From JANNSW01 sp031431235 (GTDB lineage: Bacteria; Pseudomonadota; Alphaproteobacteria; Rhizobiales; Hyphomicrobiaceae): 39,902 nt of DNA. A program made the translations under genes and the position numbers. Positions 8,155 to 16,140 of this stretch are shown piece after piece. Numbering within the stretch: the first letter of the stretch is position 1; each line of letters begins with the position of its first letter. The DNA lies in contig JANPDA010000426.1 in the NCBI GenBank assembly GCA_031431235.1, positions 1 through 39,902 of the forward strand, in the 5' to 3' direction. The notes below the pieces were generated by a model that made no database searches, was not told the origin of the DNA, and saw only the letters and a program-made list of their open reading frames with translations.

Positions 8155-8286
8155 CTAGTGTTCCGACTCATTCATTCGGTACCCCAAATGAATGGCCAGC
8201 CCACTAGCCAACTCTTTGTTTGTGTTCCCTCTTTCCATTCATTGATCCAGCTTCGCCGGAATCGAATGAATGAGTCAGAACACTAG
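8155..8286. repeat. Nested inverted-repeat (MITE-like) element
   Basis: Two 24-bp arms, 8155-8178 and 8263-8286, are inverted copies with one mismatch; both outer ends read CTAGTG/CACTAG. Inside, AATGAATGG (8187-8195) and CCATTCATT (8235-8243) form a second dyad. The 132-bp unit has no coding capacity and is more A+T-rich than its flanks, as expected of a small non-autonomous element or a mobile hairpin. The outer 14 bp recur with one change at 26765-26778. The remaining gene-free DNA from 8287 to 8556 shows nothing I can name. Confidence 0.75.
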
Positions 8287-8556
8287 CAAACGCGCCGGCC
8301 ACGAACAAGCGCGCCGGCACGAGGCTCGTCAACTAACAGAGCGCTCCCGGCAAGGCAAGCGCGTGCGCGGGGAATTGCGTGGCAATCTGGTGAAGCCTCG
8401 CAGATGCCATGAGGCTGGCGACCGCCGGGTGCTGCCGGTGGCACCTGGGCAAGGCGGCCGCTTTCGCGATCTTTGCGGCAACGGTCGGAACGGCCACGCC
8501 AAGTCGCTCCCGCTCGCCTCCATGGCGCGCTAGAAGGAGTGACCGGCACACAGCAA

Positions 8557-9579
8557 ATGCGAGTTGGATTGGCCATGGCAGAACCTTTGGAGCGAGCCGC
8601 GGCAGGCGCAATCCCGCAGCCATTTCCAGTGCTGCTCGCCGATTGTGGGGGCACCAACGTCCGGTTTGCGCTGCTGGCCGGGCCAAACGCAGCGATTGCG
8701 ATGCTCGCCCGCGCCGAGACAGGCGCGTATCCCACATTCGAGGCGGCCGCGGTCCTTGCGCTGGCGGGCGTCCGCACGCTTCCCCGCTCGGCCGTCCTGT
8801 GCGGCGCCGGGCCGGTCGTGGCCGGTCGGATCGCCCTCACCAACGCGGCCTGGGTGCTCGATCCCGACGCCATCGCCAAAGCCCTCGGTCTCACCACCGT
8901 GCGCATCGTCAACGACTTCGAGGCGCTCGCTCACAGCATGGCGAGCCTTGGGGCCGACGACATCATGGCGATCGGGACCGCCAATTGCGTCGTCGCAGGC
9001 GGCACGCGGCTCGTGCTCGGTCCGGGAACCGGATTTGGCGCGGCGGCGCTGATCGCGGACGGCGATGCCGCCATCGCCATGCCGACCGAGTGCGGCCAGA
9101 TCGATCTCGGCCCTGTCGGCGTCGAGGAGCAAGCGCTCTGGCCCTGGCTCGAGCGTCCCTATGGGCTCATCTCGATCGAGAGCCTGCTGTCGGGCCGGGG
9201 TCTTGGGCGGCTCGATCTCGCCATCCGGCACCGCGATGGCATGGAGACCGCGACCGACCGCTCAGCCGCGCGGATTGTGGAGCTGGCGCTCACGCGCGGC
9301 GATGCCTCCGCCAACGCCGCCGTCGCCATGTTCTTGCGGCTGCTCGCCCGTGTCACCGGCGACCTGGCGCTCGCCTATCGCGCGATCGGCGGGGTCTACC
9401 TCTGCGGCGGCGTGGTGCGGAGGCTGGCACCGCTGATCGAGCCAAGCGCATTCCGCGCGATCTTCGAGGCCAAGGCGCCCCTGTCCTGCCTGTTGCAGGC
9501 GACCCCGATGCACCTGATCACCCGCGATGATCCAGCGCTGCTCGGGCTGGCGGCGATAGCGGGTGGGGGTGGCGCCTGA
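8557..9579 (+). CDS. glk: Glucokinase
   Basis: ATP-dependent glucokinase of the bacterial Glk family (not the classical ROK signature), 340 aa, phosphorylating glucose to glucose 6-phosphate in the cytosol. It has the phosphate motif LLADCGGTNVRFALL near residues 26-40, VNDFEALAHS (the Asn-Asp that binds sugar), LGPGTGFGAAAL, and ESLLSGRGL. The sugar-site motif usually read as EGGH is TECGQ here, so the His is replaced by Gln. The start is uncertain: AAGGAG at 8534-8539 lies 17 nt before the ATG at 8557, and a second ATG is at 8575. It stands as a single gene. Confidence 0.9.
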   Translation: MRVGLAMAEPLERAAAGAIPQPFPVLLADCGGTNVRFALLAGPNAAIAMLARAETGAYPTFEAAAVLALAGVRTLPRSAVLCGAGPVVAGRIALTNAAWVLDPDAIAKALGLTTVRIVNDFEALAHSMASLGADDIMAIGTANCVVAGGTRLVLGPGTGFGAAALIADGDAAIAMPTECGQIDLGPVGVEEQALWPWLERPYGLISIESLLSGRGLGRLDLAIRHRDGMETATDRSAARIVELALTRGDASANAAVAMFLRLLARVTGDLALAYRAIGGVYLCGGVVRRLAPLIEPSAFRAIFEAKAPLSCLLQATPMHLITRDDPALLGLAAIAGGGGA

Positions 9580-10037
9580 AACCGGGCGACCCGACGCCTC
9601 CTCGAGCACCGCGTCCCAGCGCTCCTGCATTTGGGCTGGCACGAACCATCAATGCCCCTAAGGACACCGACGACAATAACCGAATCGAATTGAAGCGTAT
9701 GCAGTCCGCCCAGCCGTTTTCCCGGCCAAGCGACCCGCGGGAGCGCGAGAAGCCGGGATCCCGCATGAAAAGTGCCGAAGGCCCAATATGTTGCGGCTTC
9801 GCCGCTTCTTGCGCTGGATCCCGGATCGATCTCCGTCCTGGCGATAGGCCAGGGCTCCGATCGTCCGGGAAGACGGAGCAGTTGTTGTTCGGAGCGTCCC
9901 AAACACACCTCGACCCGGCATCCCGGCCGAGTGCCGGCCGCGGCGATCAGGGCAGCCGACAGCCCTCCCCGGCAGGCGCGCCGGGATTTCCCACGACAGC
10001 ACGCCGGCGCCGGCCTCGGTCCCGGGTGTGCGGGGCT
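9580..10037. repeat. Convergent spacer with degenerate REP-like sequence
   Basis: 458 bp between glk (+) and the DUF1989 gene (-) hold no credible gene. Around 9810-9885 a GGATCCCGGATC block is followed by a CGTCCGGGA block. Around 9918-9945 CATCCCGGCCGAGTGCCGGC occurs, close to sequence at about 18717-18742. These belong to the same repeat family as the copies at 18.7 and 24.4-24.9 kb but are more decayed. Confidence 0.5.
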
Positions 10038-10664
10038 CTACCCCAAAATCTGATAGTGCGTCTCGACGGTCTTGCCTTTGTTGATGGGCAGGATGTCCTG
10101 GGGGCAGTTCGACATGGCCATGATGCAATCCATCTCGGCGCGCAGGATCACATAGTCGCCCGCATTCGAGACGGGCTCGGCGAACACGGTCTTGCCGTCC
10201 TTGTCGACGGGAATGTTCATGAAGAGGTTCAAGGGGCTCGGGGTCTCGCTCGCCTTCAGGCCGATCTGGCGCAAGGCCGCGTGCAGATTGTCGGTGCAGT
10301 TGTCGTGGTACTCTTTGCACCCCAGCAGCCCATAGCGATAATCGTCGCAGGCGGCGAACAGCGTATCGTGGACGCCGGGCGAGGTATCCTCCTCGAAATG
10401 CAGGATCGGGCGGCGGCGATTGGAATGCAGATAATGCCCCTTCCTGGGGAAGATGGTGCCGATCGTCGGCCGTAGATGCTCCATCGACATGAACTCGGTG
10501 ATGTCCTCGGCGCTGAAGCACCAGGTATCGACCACCTGATTGCCATGCGTATTGATGATCTTGATCGCCTGGCCTTTGTTGAGGCGTGCCGCCCGGCCTC
10601 GACGCGCCGGAATCAACACCGCCTCGTTGGCGCGCTCGTGCGGCTTGATCGTTGCCTTTGCCAT
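10038..10664 (-). CDS. DUF1989 (urea carboxylase-associated) family protein
   Basis: A 208-residue single-domain DUF1989 protein. The family pattern is plain: a basic start (MAKATIKPHERANEAVLIPARRGRAARL), GNQVVDTWCF, FMSMEHLRPTIG, GVHDTLFAACDDYRY and a conserved CTDNLHAAL and NLFMNIPV stretch. Urea-carboxylase-linked members form carboxyguanidine deiminase, a metal enzyme of guanidine breakdown; standalone members are mostly uncharacterised. The ATG at 10664 has GGGAGGA about 6 nt upstream. It is divergent from the cytochrome c gene. No urea or guanidine carboxylase gene is in the window, so the role is open, but a link with the ureohydrolases at 23-26 kb is worth testing. Confidence 0.85.
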   Translation of the reverse strand: MAKATIKPHERANEAVLIPARRGRAARLNKGQAIKIINTHGNQVVDTWCFSAEDITEFMSMEHLRPTIGTIFPRKGHYLHSNRRRPILHFEEDTSPGVHDTLFAACDDYRYGLLGCKEYHDNCTDNLHAALRQIGLKASETPSPLNLFMNIPVDKDGKTVFAEPVSNAGDYVILRAEMDCIMAMSNCPQDILPINKGKTVETHYQILG

Positions 10665-10895
10665 CGACTTCCTCCCGTTGAGCGGACTCGCGTTCCGTTG
10701 CCACAACCTTAGCCGAGGGAAAGAGAAGGTTGAAGCCTCCCAGCCCCTCCTATCTGTCAACGGTGCCATCCCGATGCAGCGATACGCCGCGACAGCGGGC
10801 CGCGCCTCTCTGCTATCCTCTCGCCATACGACAGGTTCAGCCGTGCGCGGTCGTTGGCGGGACCAACGACGGGCATGAGACGCATGGAGCGCAAT

Positions 10896-11327
10896 ATGAG
10901 AGCATCTTTGACCGCTGCGGTCGCCGCTATCGCCTTGCTGGGCTCGGCGGGAGGAGCGCTCGCCGATGGCGACGCCAAGAAGGGCGAGAAAATCTTCAAG
11001 AAATGCATGGCCTGCCACAAAGTCGGCAAGGATGCCAAGAATGGCGTCGGACCGCTGCTGACCGGCATCGTCGGGCGCACGGCCGGCAACGTCGAGGGCT
11101 ATGCCTATTCGGGCCTCAACAAGAATTCGGGTGCTGCCGGCCTGGTCTGGACGGAAGAGAACATCCTCGCCTATCTCCCCGACCCCAATGCCTTCCTGAA
11201 AAAGTACCTGACCGACGCCAACAAGGCCGATCAGGCGACCGGCACCACCAAGATGACTTTCAAGCTGCCCAAGGAGGATGAGCGCAAGGACGTGATCGCC
11301 TACCTGAAGACGTTCCCAAAACCCTGA
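10896..11327 (+). CDS. Periplasmic class I cytochrome c (c2-like)
   Basis: A 143-residue exported electron carrier. Residues 1-23 form a signal peptide (MRASLTAAVAAIALLGSAGG, then ALA before DGDAKKG). Heme attachment is CMACH (Cys37, Cys40, His41). The distal Met ligand is probably in TTKMTFKLP near the C-terminus. The ATG at 10896 is preferred because GGAG (10886-10889) lies 6 nt upstream and the signal peptide starts there; ATGs at 10875 and 10884 are less suitable. lutA follows 84 bp later on the same strand, so it could accept electrons from lactate oxidation, which is an inference. Confidence 0.93.
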   Translation: MRASLTAAVAAIALLGSAGGALADGDAKKGEKIFKKCMACHKVGKDAKNGVGPLLTGIVGRTAGNVEGYAYSGLNKNSGAAGLVWTEENILAYLPDPNAFLKKYLTDANKADQATGTTKMTFKLPKEDERKDVIAYLKTFPKP

Positions 11328-11411
11328 TCCATTCCCTGGCAGCATTGCGGCGGCTGCGACTTTGGCTATGGTGCGCCCTCCAAGCCGATTTTGATCAGCG
11401 GGACAGGGCAG

Positions 11412-12197
11412 ATGGCTGGGACGGCAGAACCAACAGATGCGAAGCGGCCGAGGGTCGGCCTCTTCGTCACCTGCCTCGTCGACCTGATGCGGCCATCGGT
11501 CGGGTTTGCCGCAGTGAAGTTGCTGGAAGCGGCGGGCTGTGAGGTCGAGGTGCCCCGCGCCCAAACGTGCTGCGGGCAGCCGGCCTACAACGCGGGCGAC
11601 CGGGAGACGGCGGCGCTGCTCGCCCGCCAGACCATCGAGGCGCTGGAATCGTTCGACTATGTGGTTGCGCCGAGTGGCTCCTGCGCCGGCATGCTGAAGC
11701 GCCACTACCCTGAACTCTTTCACAAGGACGATCCGTTCCGCGAGCGGGCAACCGGCTTGGCCAAGAAGGTATACGAGCTCGTCTCCTTCCTCGTCGATGT
11801 GCGCGCGATGACCTCGGTTGCAGCCCGTCTGAGCGGCAAGGCGACCTACCACGACAGCTGCTCGGGGCTGCGCGAGCTCGGGATCCGAGCCCAGCCGCGC
11901 AAGCTGCTCGCCACCGTCGCCGGCTTGGAGCTTGTCGAGATGGCGGAGCCGGAAGCCTGCTGCGGGTTCGGTGGCACCTTCGCGGTCAAGTATGGCGAGA
12001 TCTCCAACGCCATCTGCGAGCAGAAGACGGCGCGCATTTCCGCCACGGGCTGTGATCTCCTGCTCGCCGGCGATCTGGGCTGCCTCATCAACATCGCCGG
12101 CAAGCTCAGCCGCGAAGGTCGGCCGATTGCCGTTCGCCACGTCGCGGAGGTGCTGGCCGGCATGACCGGCACGGCCCCGATCGGGGGCACGAAGTGA
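11412..12197 (+). CDS. lutA: Lactate utilization protein A (Fe-S, CCG domains)
   Basis: A subunit of the LutABC iron-sulfur L-lactate oxidation complex, 261 aa. Two cysteine-rich CCG-type domains are present: TCCGQPAYNAGD with SGSCAGMLKRHY in the first half, and YHDSCSGLRELGI with EACCGFGGTFAVKYGEIS and GDLGCLINIAG in the second. The ATG at 11412 begins a sequence that soon reaches RVGLFVTCLVD, the usual N-terminus. The stop overlaps the GTG start of lutB by 4 bp. No lactate permease or FadR-type regulator is adjacent. Confidence 0.93.
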   Translation: MAGTAEPTDAKRPRVGLFVTCLVDLMRPSVGFAAVKLLEAAGCEVEVPRAQTCCGQPAYNAGDRETAALLARQTIEALESFDYVVAPSGSCAGMLKRHYPELFHKDDPFRERATGLAKKVYELVSFLVDVRAMTSVAARLSGKATYHDSCSGLRELGIRAQPRKLLATVAGLELVEMAEPEACCGFGGTFAVKYGEISNAICEQKTARISATGCDLLLAGDLGCLINIAGKLSREGRPIAVRHVAEVLAGMTGTAPIGGTK

Positions 12198-13618
12198 AGC
12201 CGACCGCCCACACTTTCCCCGCGAATGCGACCAAGGCGCTCGCCGATCCCAACCTCCAGATCGCACTCGGCAAGCTGCGCACCAACTATGTCGGCGCGAT
12301 TGCGGCGGCGCGCGCACGGCTGCCGGAGTTCGAGACGCTGCGCGACGAGGCGCGCGACATCAAGAACCATGTGCTCGCCCATCTCGACCTCTATCTGGAG
12401 GAGTTCGAGAGGAAGGTGACCGAGGTCGGCGGCGTCGTGCATTGGGCGTCCACCCACGCCGAGGCGCGCGCCCTCATCCTCGACATCTGCCGCAAGGCTG
12501 GCGCCAAGACCGTCACCAAGGGCAAGTCGATGATCTCCGAGGAGATCGCCCTCAACGACCATCTGGCGGCAAACGGCATCGAGCCCGTCGAGACCGACCT
12601 CGGCGAGTACCTGATCCAGATCCGCAACGAGCCGCCGAGCCACATCATCGGTCCGGCCGTGCACCTGACGCGCGAGCAGGTGGAAGCCGATTTCCGCCGG
12701 CTGCACACCCATCTCCCCAAGGGGCGCAGCCTCGGTGAGGCAACCGAGCTCGTGGCGGAGGCCCGCGGCATCCTGCGCGAGCGGTTCCTCGCCGCCGATG
12801 TCGGCATCACCGGCGCCAACTTCCTGATTGCCGAGACCGGCACCACCGTCATCGTCACCAACGAGGGCAACGGCGACCTGACGCAGACCTTGCCGAAAAC
12901 CCATATCGTGCTCGCCTCGATCGAAAAGGTGGTGCCCACGCTCGAGGACGTGTCCACCATCCTGCGCGTGCTCGCCCGCTCGGCGACCGGCCAGGAGATC
13001 TCGACCTACACCACCTTCTCGACCGGCCCGCGCCGGCCGGGCGATCCCGACGGTCCCGAGCAATTCCACGTGGTGCTGCTCGATGGCGGGCGCTCGGAGA
13101 TCCTCGGCACCGAGTATCGCGACATCTTGCGCTGCATCCGCTGCGGCGCCTGCATGGACCACTGTCCGGTCTATCATGCTGTCGGCGGGCACGCTTACGG
13201 CTGGGTCTATCCGGGGCCGATCGGGGCCGCGCTCAATCCCGCTCTGATCGGGCTGGAGGAAGCGGGACACCTGCCGAATGCATCCACCTTCTGCGGACGC
13301 TGCGAGGAGGTGTGCCCGATGCGCATTCCCCTGCCGCGGATCATGCGGTTCTGGCGGGAGAAGCAGTTCGCGCTCGGCCGCACGGGGGCACCGGCGAAGC
13401 GCGCGATGCGGCTCTGGGCCTGGTTCGCGCGGCGTCCGGCACTCTATCATCTGGGCGCGCGGATCGCCATGCCCCTACTGCGGCTCGCCGCGCGCGGCCG
13501 CGGCCGTTTCCACAAGCTGCCACAAATGGGCGGCTGGACCGATCACCGGGATTTCCCCGCGCCCGAGGGCTCGACCTTCCAGGCGCAATGGGCCAAGCGC
13601 AGGGGTGGACTGCCATGA
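12194..13618 (+). CDS. lutB: Lactate utilization protein B (4Fe-4S)
   Basis: The 474-residue LutB subunit. The N-terminal LUD-type region includes TVTKGKSMISEEIALNDHL and GITGANFLIAETGT. The C-terminal ferredoxin region has CIRCGACMDHCPVYH and CGRCEEVCPMRIPLPRI, enough for two [4Fe-4S] clusters. It starts with GTG, overlapping the end of lutA, and its stop overlaps the ATG of lutC by 4 bp, so all three are translationally coupled. Confidence 0.95.
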   Translation: MKPTAHTFPANATKALADPNLQIALGKLRTNYVGAIAAARARLPEFETLRDEARDIKNHVLAHLDLYLEEFERKVTEVGGVVHWASTHAEARALILDICRKAGAKTVTKGKSMISEEIALNDHLAANGIEPVETDLGEYLIQIRNEPPSHIIGPAVHLTREQVEADFRRLHTHLPKGRSLGEATELVAEARGILRERFLAADVGITGANFLIAETGTTVIVTNEGNGDLTQTLPKTHIVLASIEKVVPTLEDVSTILRVLARSATGQEISTYTTFSTGPRRPGDPDGPEQFHVVLLDGGRSEILGTEYRDILRCIRCGACMDHCPVYHAVGGHAYGWVYPGPIGAALNPALIGLEEAGHLPNASTFCGRCEEVCPMRIPLPRIMRFWREKQFALGRTGAPAKRAMRLWAWFARRPALYHLGARIAMPLLRLAARGRGRFHKLPQMGGWTDHRDFPAPEGSTFQAQWAKRRGGLP

Positions 13619-14310
13619 GCCGCGACAATCCCCACGCCCGCGACGTGATGCTCGCCCGCATCCGGCGCGCTCTGGGTGTCGCCGGCGACGATGTGGCAAG
13701 ACGGGTCGCGGTGCAGCGGCGCTTGTCGGCACCGCGCGCCAATACCGTTCCGGCGCGCGCCTCGGGCTCGCGGACCGAGCTGGTCGCCGCCTTCCGGGCT
13801 CGGCTGGAGCAACAGTCCGCGACGTTTGCGACGGCAGCCGCCATCGGCGAGGTCCCGGCACTGGTCGCTGCCTATCTGCGCGAGCATAACCTGCCGGCAC
13901 GGATCAGGATGGGGAGCGATCCGGCGATTGCCGCGCTGCCCTGGAGTGAAGCGCCGGCCGTTCAGATCGAGCACGGCGCGGCGGCAGGCTCGGACGAGGT
14001 AGGCTTCAGCCGCGCGATCGGGGCGGCTGCCGAGACCGGCACGCTGGTGTTGACCTCGGGCCCCGACAACCCGACCAGCATCAACTTCCTGCCGGAGACG
14101 CACGTCATTCTGCTCGCGGCAGCCGACGTGGCAGGCTCCTATGAGGAGATCTGGCGCCGGCTGCGCACCCTGCACGGCGACCGCACGCTGCCGCGCACGG
14201 TCAACTACATATCGGGTCCCTCACGCACGGCCGATATCGAAGGCATGCTGGTGATGGGCGCTCATGGCCCGCGGCGGCTGCATGTGATCCTGGTCGGCGA
14301 GGCCGTGTAG
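13615..14310 (+). CDS. lutC: Lactate utilization protein C (LUD domain)
   Basis: A 231-residue LutC with the LUD fold: MSRDNPHARDVMLARIRRAL at the start, then FSRAIGAAAETGTLVLTSG and NFLPETHVILL, ending with YISGPSRTADIEG and LVMGAHGPRRLHVIL, a strongly conserved LutC C-terminus. It has the ATGA overlap with lutB and is the last gene of the lut operon. No terminator with a T tract is visible in the 126 bp that follow. Confidence 0.94.
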   Translation: MSRDNPHARDVMLARIRRALGVAGDDVARRVAVQRRLSAPRANTVPARASGSRTELVAAFRARLEQQSATFATAAAIGEVPALVAAYLREHNLPARIRMGSDPAIAALPWSEAPAVQIEHGAAAGSDEVGFSRAIGAAAETGTLVLTSGPDNPTSINFLPETHVILLAAADVAGSYEEIWRRLRTLHGDRTLPRTVNYISGPSRTADIEGMLVMGAHGPRRLHVILVGEAV

Positions 14311-14436
14311 GAGTTCACACACTGGAAGCTGGAAAGCTGCGCAAGCTTTCCCGCCGAGCCAGCACGCCTCGCTTGGTTGGCTTCGCCATGATACCATACC
14401 ATTTCGAAGTAAGAGGCGCGAACAAAGGAGCACGGC

Positions 14437-14982
14437 ATGGCCAGGATTTGGCCTGCCTACGATCGAAAGGAGCCGGCAACAGGATGCCCCTGGGCCGAGA
14501 TGCCTGCATTCGAGGCAATTGCCTTGTTCGAGCTCGGCGCAGGCGATCTCGTCGCGGACCTGGTGGTGCCACCGCGGTTCGGCAACTCGGACCAGACGCT
14601 CTCAGTTCGCGGACATCGGCAAATCGTTGTCGAGATCGGCGACCGCGAGGACAGACCTTCGAACTGGCAGCCGGGCTTCTACTCGTCCAGAACCAGTGTG
14701 AGGAAAGCGATTGCGCTGCTCATCCAGAGGGCGCTCGTCAGCGCGCTGGGAGATGAGAACGTGGTGCGGGTGGAGCTGCAGCCAACCACCGACTCGAGTG
14801 GAAGGGACGCCCTGGGCATCACCGTGGTGATCGCACCATTCGCCACGAAACGCCTGAAGGGAAAAGCCATCATGGATGCGCTCGCCAGCGTGCGAAAGCA
14901 GCTGGAGGAGATGGCGGACGAGCGTGCTCCAATCATCCATTTTGCCACGGAGGAAGAGCTGGTTCAGAATGCCAGTGCTTAA
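14437..14982 (+). CDS. Unknown protein, first gene of a two-gene cassette
   Basis: 181 aa, family not recognised. AAAGGAG lies about 8 nt before the ATG. The sequence is mixed alpha/beta by eye, with a beta-rich middle (LSVRGHRQIVVEIGDRE), then SRTSVRKAIALLIQRAL and a C-terminal helix ending RAPIIHFATEEEL. No nucleotidyltransferase GSxxxG motif, zinc ligands, signal peptide or membrane segment are seen. Its last 14 bp overlap the HEPN-like gene, so the two are surely co-expressed. Codon use is less G+C-biased than in the neighbouring lut genes, suggesting later acquisition. Confidence 0.7.
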   Translation: MARIWPAYDRKEPATGCPWAEMPAFEAIALFELGAGDLVADLVVPPRFGNSDQTLSVRGHRQIVVEIGDREDRPSNWQPGFYSSRTSVRKAIALLIQRALVSALGDENVVRVELQPTTDSSGRDALGITVVIAPFATKRLKGKAIMDALASVRKQLEEMADERAPIIHFATEEELVQNASA

Positions 14983-15478
14983 TCCGGATCATCTGATCGA
15001 TCAGGCCAACTATCTCGTGGATATCCCCGGCCGTGGCGCTCCCCGTCAAGTCGACCTGCGACGCGCCATTTCAAGCGTCTACTATGCGCTGTTCCACGCC
15101 GTGCTGACCGCTGCCGCCGATTCGATCGTCGGTCGCACGCACCGCGACACGCCACGATATCAGCTCGTGTATCGGAGCATCAACCACACGTCCATCAGCA
15201 ACATCTGCGAGCAGATCGAGAAGACGACTTTGGCTCAGAAGTTCTCGAAATACCAACCAAGGGGCGGGTTTCACATCGATCTGAAGAACGTTGCGACGAC
15301 GTTCCTGTACCTGCAGGAGCGTCGGCACTTGGCCGACTACGACCCCCTCTACCGCGTTACGATTTCAGAAGCGAGATTGGTGATCCTGGCGGGACGGGAA
15401 GCCCTGGCACGCTTCCAAAGCGTGAATGCCGAGCATCGCAACGCGTTCTCGTCCTTGTTGCTGTTCGCTCCACGCTGA
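14969..15478 (+). CDS. HEPN-like domain protein, second gene of the cassette
   Basis: A 169-residue helical protein. RRAISSVYYALFHAV (31-45) followed by a C-terminal RRHLADYDPLY (118-128) and a final helix AGREALARFQ match the layout of HEPN proteins (R-x-A-x-S-x-x-Y-Y-A-x-F-H, then a R-x-x-A-D-Y-D motif). A canonical RxxxxH ribonuclease motif is not clear; RSINH (69-73) has one residue fewer. HEPN proteins are often toxins or RNases in toxin-antitoxin or defence pairs. The ATG at 14969 lies inside the end of the upstream gene, with GGAGG about 15 nt before it. Confidence 0.62.
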   Translation: MPVLNPDHLIDQANYLVDIPGRGAPRQVDLRRAISSVYYALFHAVLTAAADSIVGRTHRDTPRYQLVYRSINHTSISNICEQIEKTTLAQKFSKYQPRGGFHIDLKNVATTFLYLQERRHLADYDPLYRVTISEARLVILAGREALARFQSVNAEHRNAFSSLLLFAPR

Positions 15479-15506
15479 GCACGCGTCGAACGGAAGCCGG
15501 ACTGGA

Positions 15507-15524
15507 GGCGATCAGACGATCGCC
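15507..15524. terminator. Short hairpin in a convergent spacer
   Basis: GGCGATC (15507-15513) and GATCGCC (15518-15524) form a 7-bp stem with loop AGAC. It lies between the convergent stops of the HEPN-like gene and the small membrane-protein gene. No T tract follows on either strand, so terminator function is only a possibility. Confidence 0.3.
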
Positions 15525-15532
15525 CCTGCCGC

Positions 15533-15781
15533 TCAACCGCCCGGGCATTGGTCGAGGCAGGCGCTCAACTGCTGCTGGCAGGTGCTGCGGTCGCCCGTCG
15601 ATTTCACGCACTGGCCGAACTGGGCCTTGCACTGGCTGGTGCAGATGTTGCCAGCGACGGCGCGGCTGGTGCCGAGGTTCATCAAAGAGAACCCGAGGGC
15701 TGCAGTAAAGATGGCGAATGCGATCAGCAGCCAGACGACATCCTTTTTGGCCCGCTTGCGGGCAAACTCGATCTTCTTCAT
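15533..15781 (-). CDS. Small Cys-rich single-pass membrane protein
   Basis: 82 residues from the ATG at 15781. A basic N-terminus (MKKIEFARKRAKKD) is followed by one membrane helix (VVWLLIAFAIFTAALGFSLM). The remaining ~45 residues have five cysteines, CTSQC, FGQC, RSTC and CLDQC being the groups, and end QCPGG. With the basic end inside, the Cys-rich tail would be periplasmic and may form disulfides. GAGGAG lies about 7 nt before this ATG; the frame is also open to an ATG at 15883, giving 116 aa. Family not recognised. Confidence 0.55.
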   Translation of the reverse strand: MKKIEFARKRAKKDVVWLLIAFAIFTAALGFSLMNLGTSRAVAGNICTSQCKAQFGQCVKSTGDRSTCQQQLSACLDQCPGG

Positions 15782-16098
15782 GATGTACTCCTCGTACCGT
15801 TGCGGCCGCTGCTCGTTGATTGGCAGGGCTTGGCTGCTCTGACCGGACTTCTCCGGCTCACTGCTTTGCGCTGAGATGGGCATTGTTCCCGCTTCCGCAA
15901 TCTCGTTCTTATGCGATAATGGTTACCAAGCTTGACATGAACGCGATCTGAATGAGGCGAGCCCTGGGCACTGTGGCGGGTATGCCATGGTTTTGGGATC
16001 AGATGTGCTCTGCGGGTCACAGGCACATTCGCAGCTGTCGGCGCGGCGAATGATTGTCATTCCCGGCCGGGTTCACTACCCTCGCCATCGCCTGGTCG

Positions 16099-16116
16099 GA
16101 CACCTGATCTGGTGTC
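16099..16116. promoter_or_regulatory. 18-bp dyad upstream of the LuxR-type gene
   Basis: GACACCTGATCTGGTGTC is an inverted repeat with 6-bp arms and a TGATCT centre. It ends 24 bp before the GTG start at 16141. The length equals that of a lux-type box, so autoregulation by the adjacent LuxR-type protein is possible. The 257-bp spacer it lies in also contains TTGACA at 15932-15937 but no good -10 partner. Confidence 0.45.
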
Positions 16117-16140
16117 GGGGCGAAGTGTGGAGCGGCCTCG

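Noticed and set aside
9580..10037. Small protein genes in the spacer after glucokinase
   Set aside because: Open frames there lack ribosome binding sites and family content, and they overlap REP-like repeats.
10755..10760. Perfect TTGACA on the minus strand upstream of the DUF1989 gene
   Set aside because: No acceptable -10 lies 16-18 bp downstream, so a promoter cannot be called.
10665..12317. Upstream extension of the DUF1989 frame to 759 codons
   Set aside because: The extension is antisense to the cytochrome and lutA genes; the domain and a good ribosome binding site fix the start at 10664.
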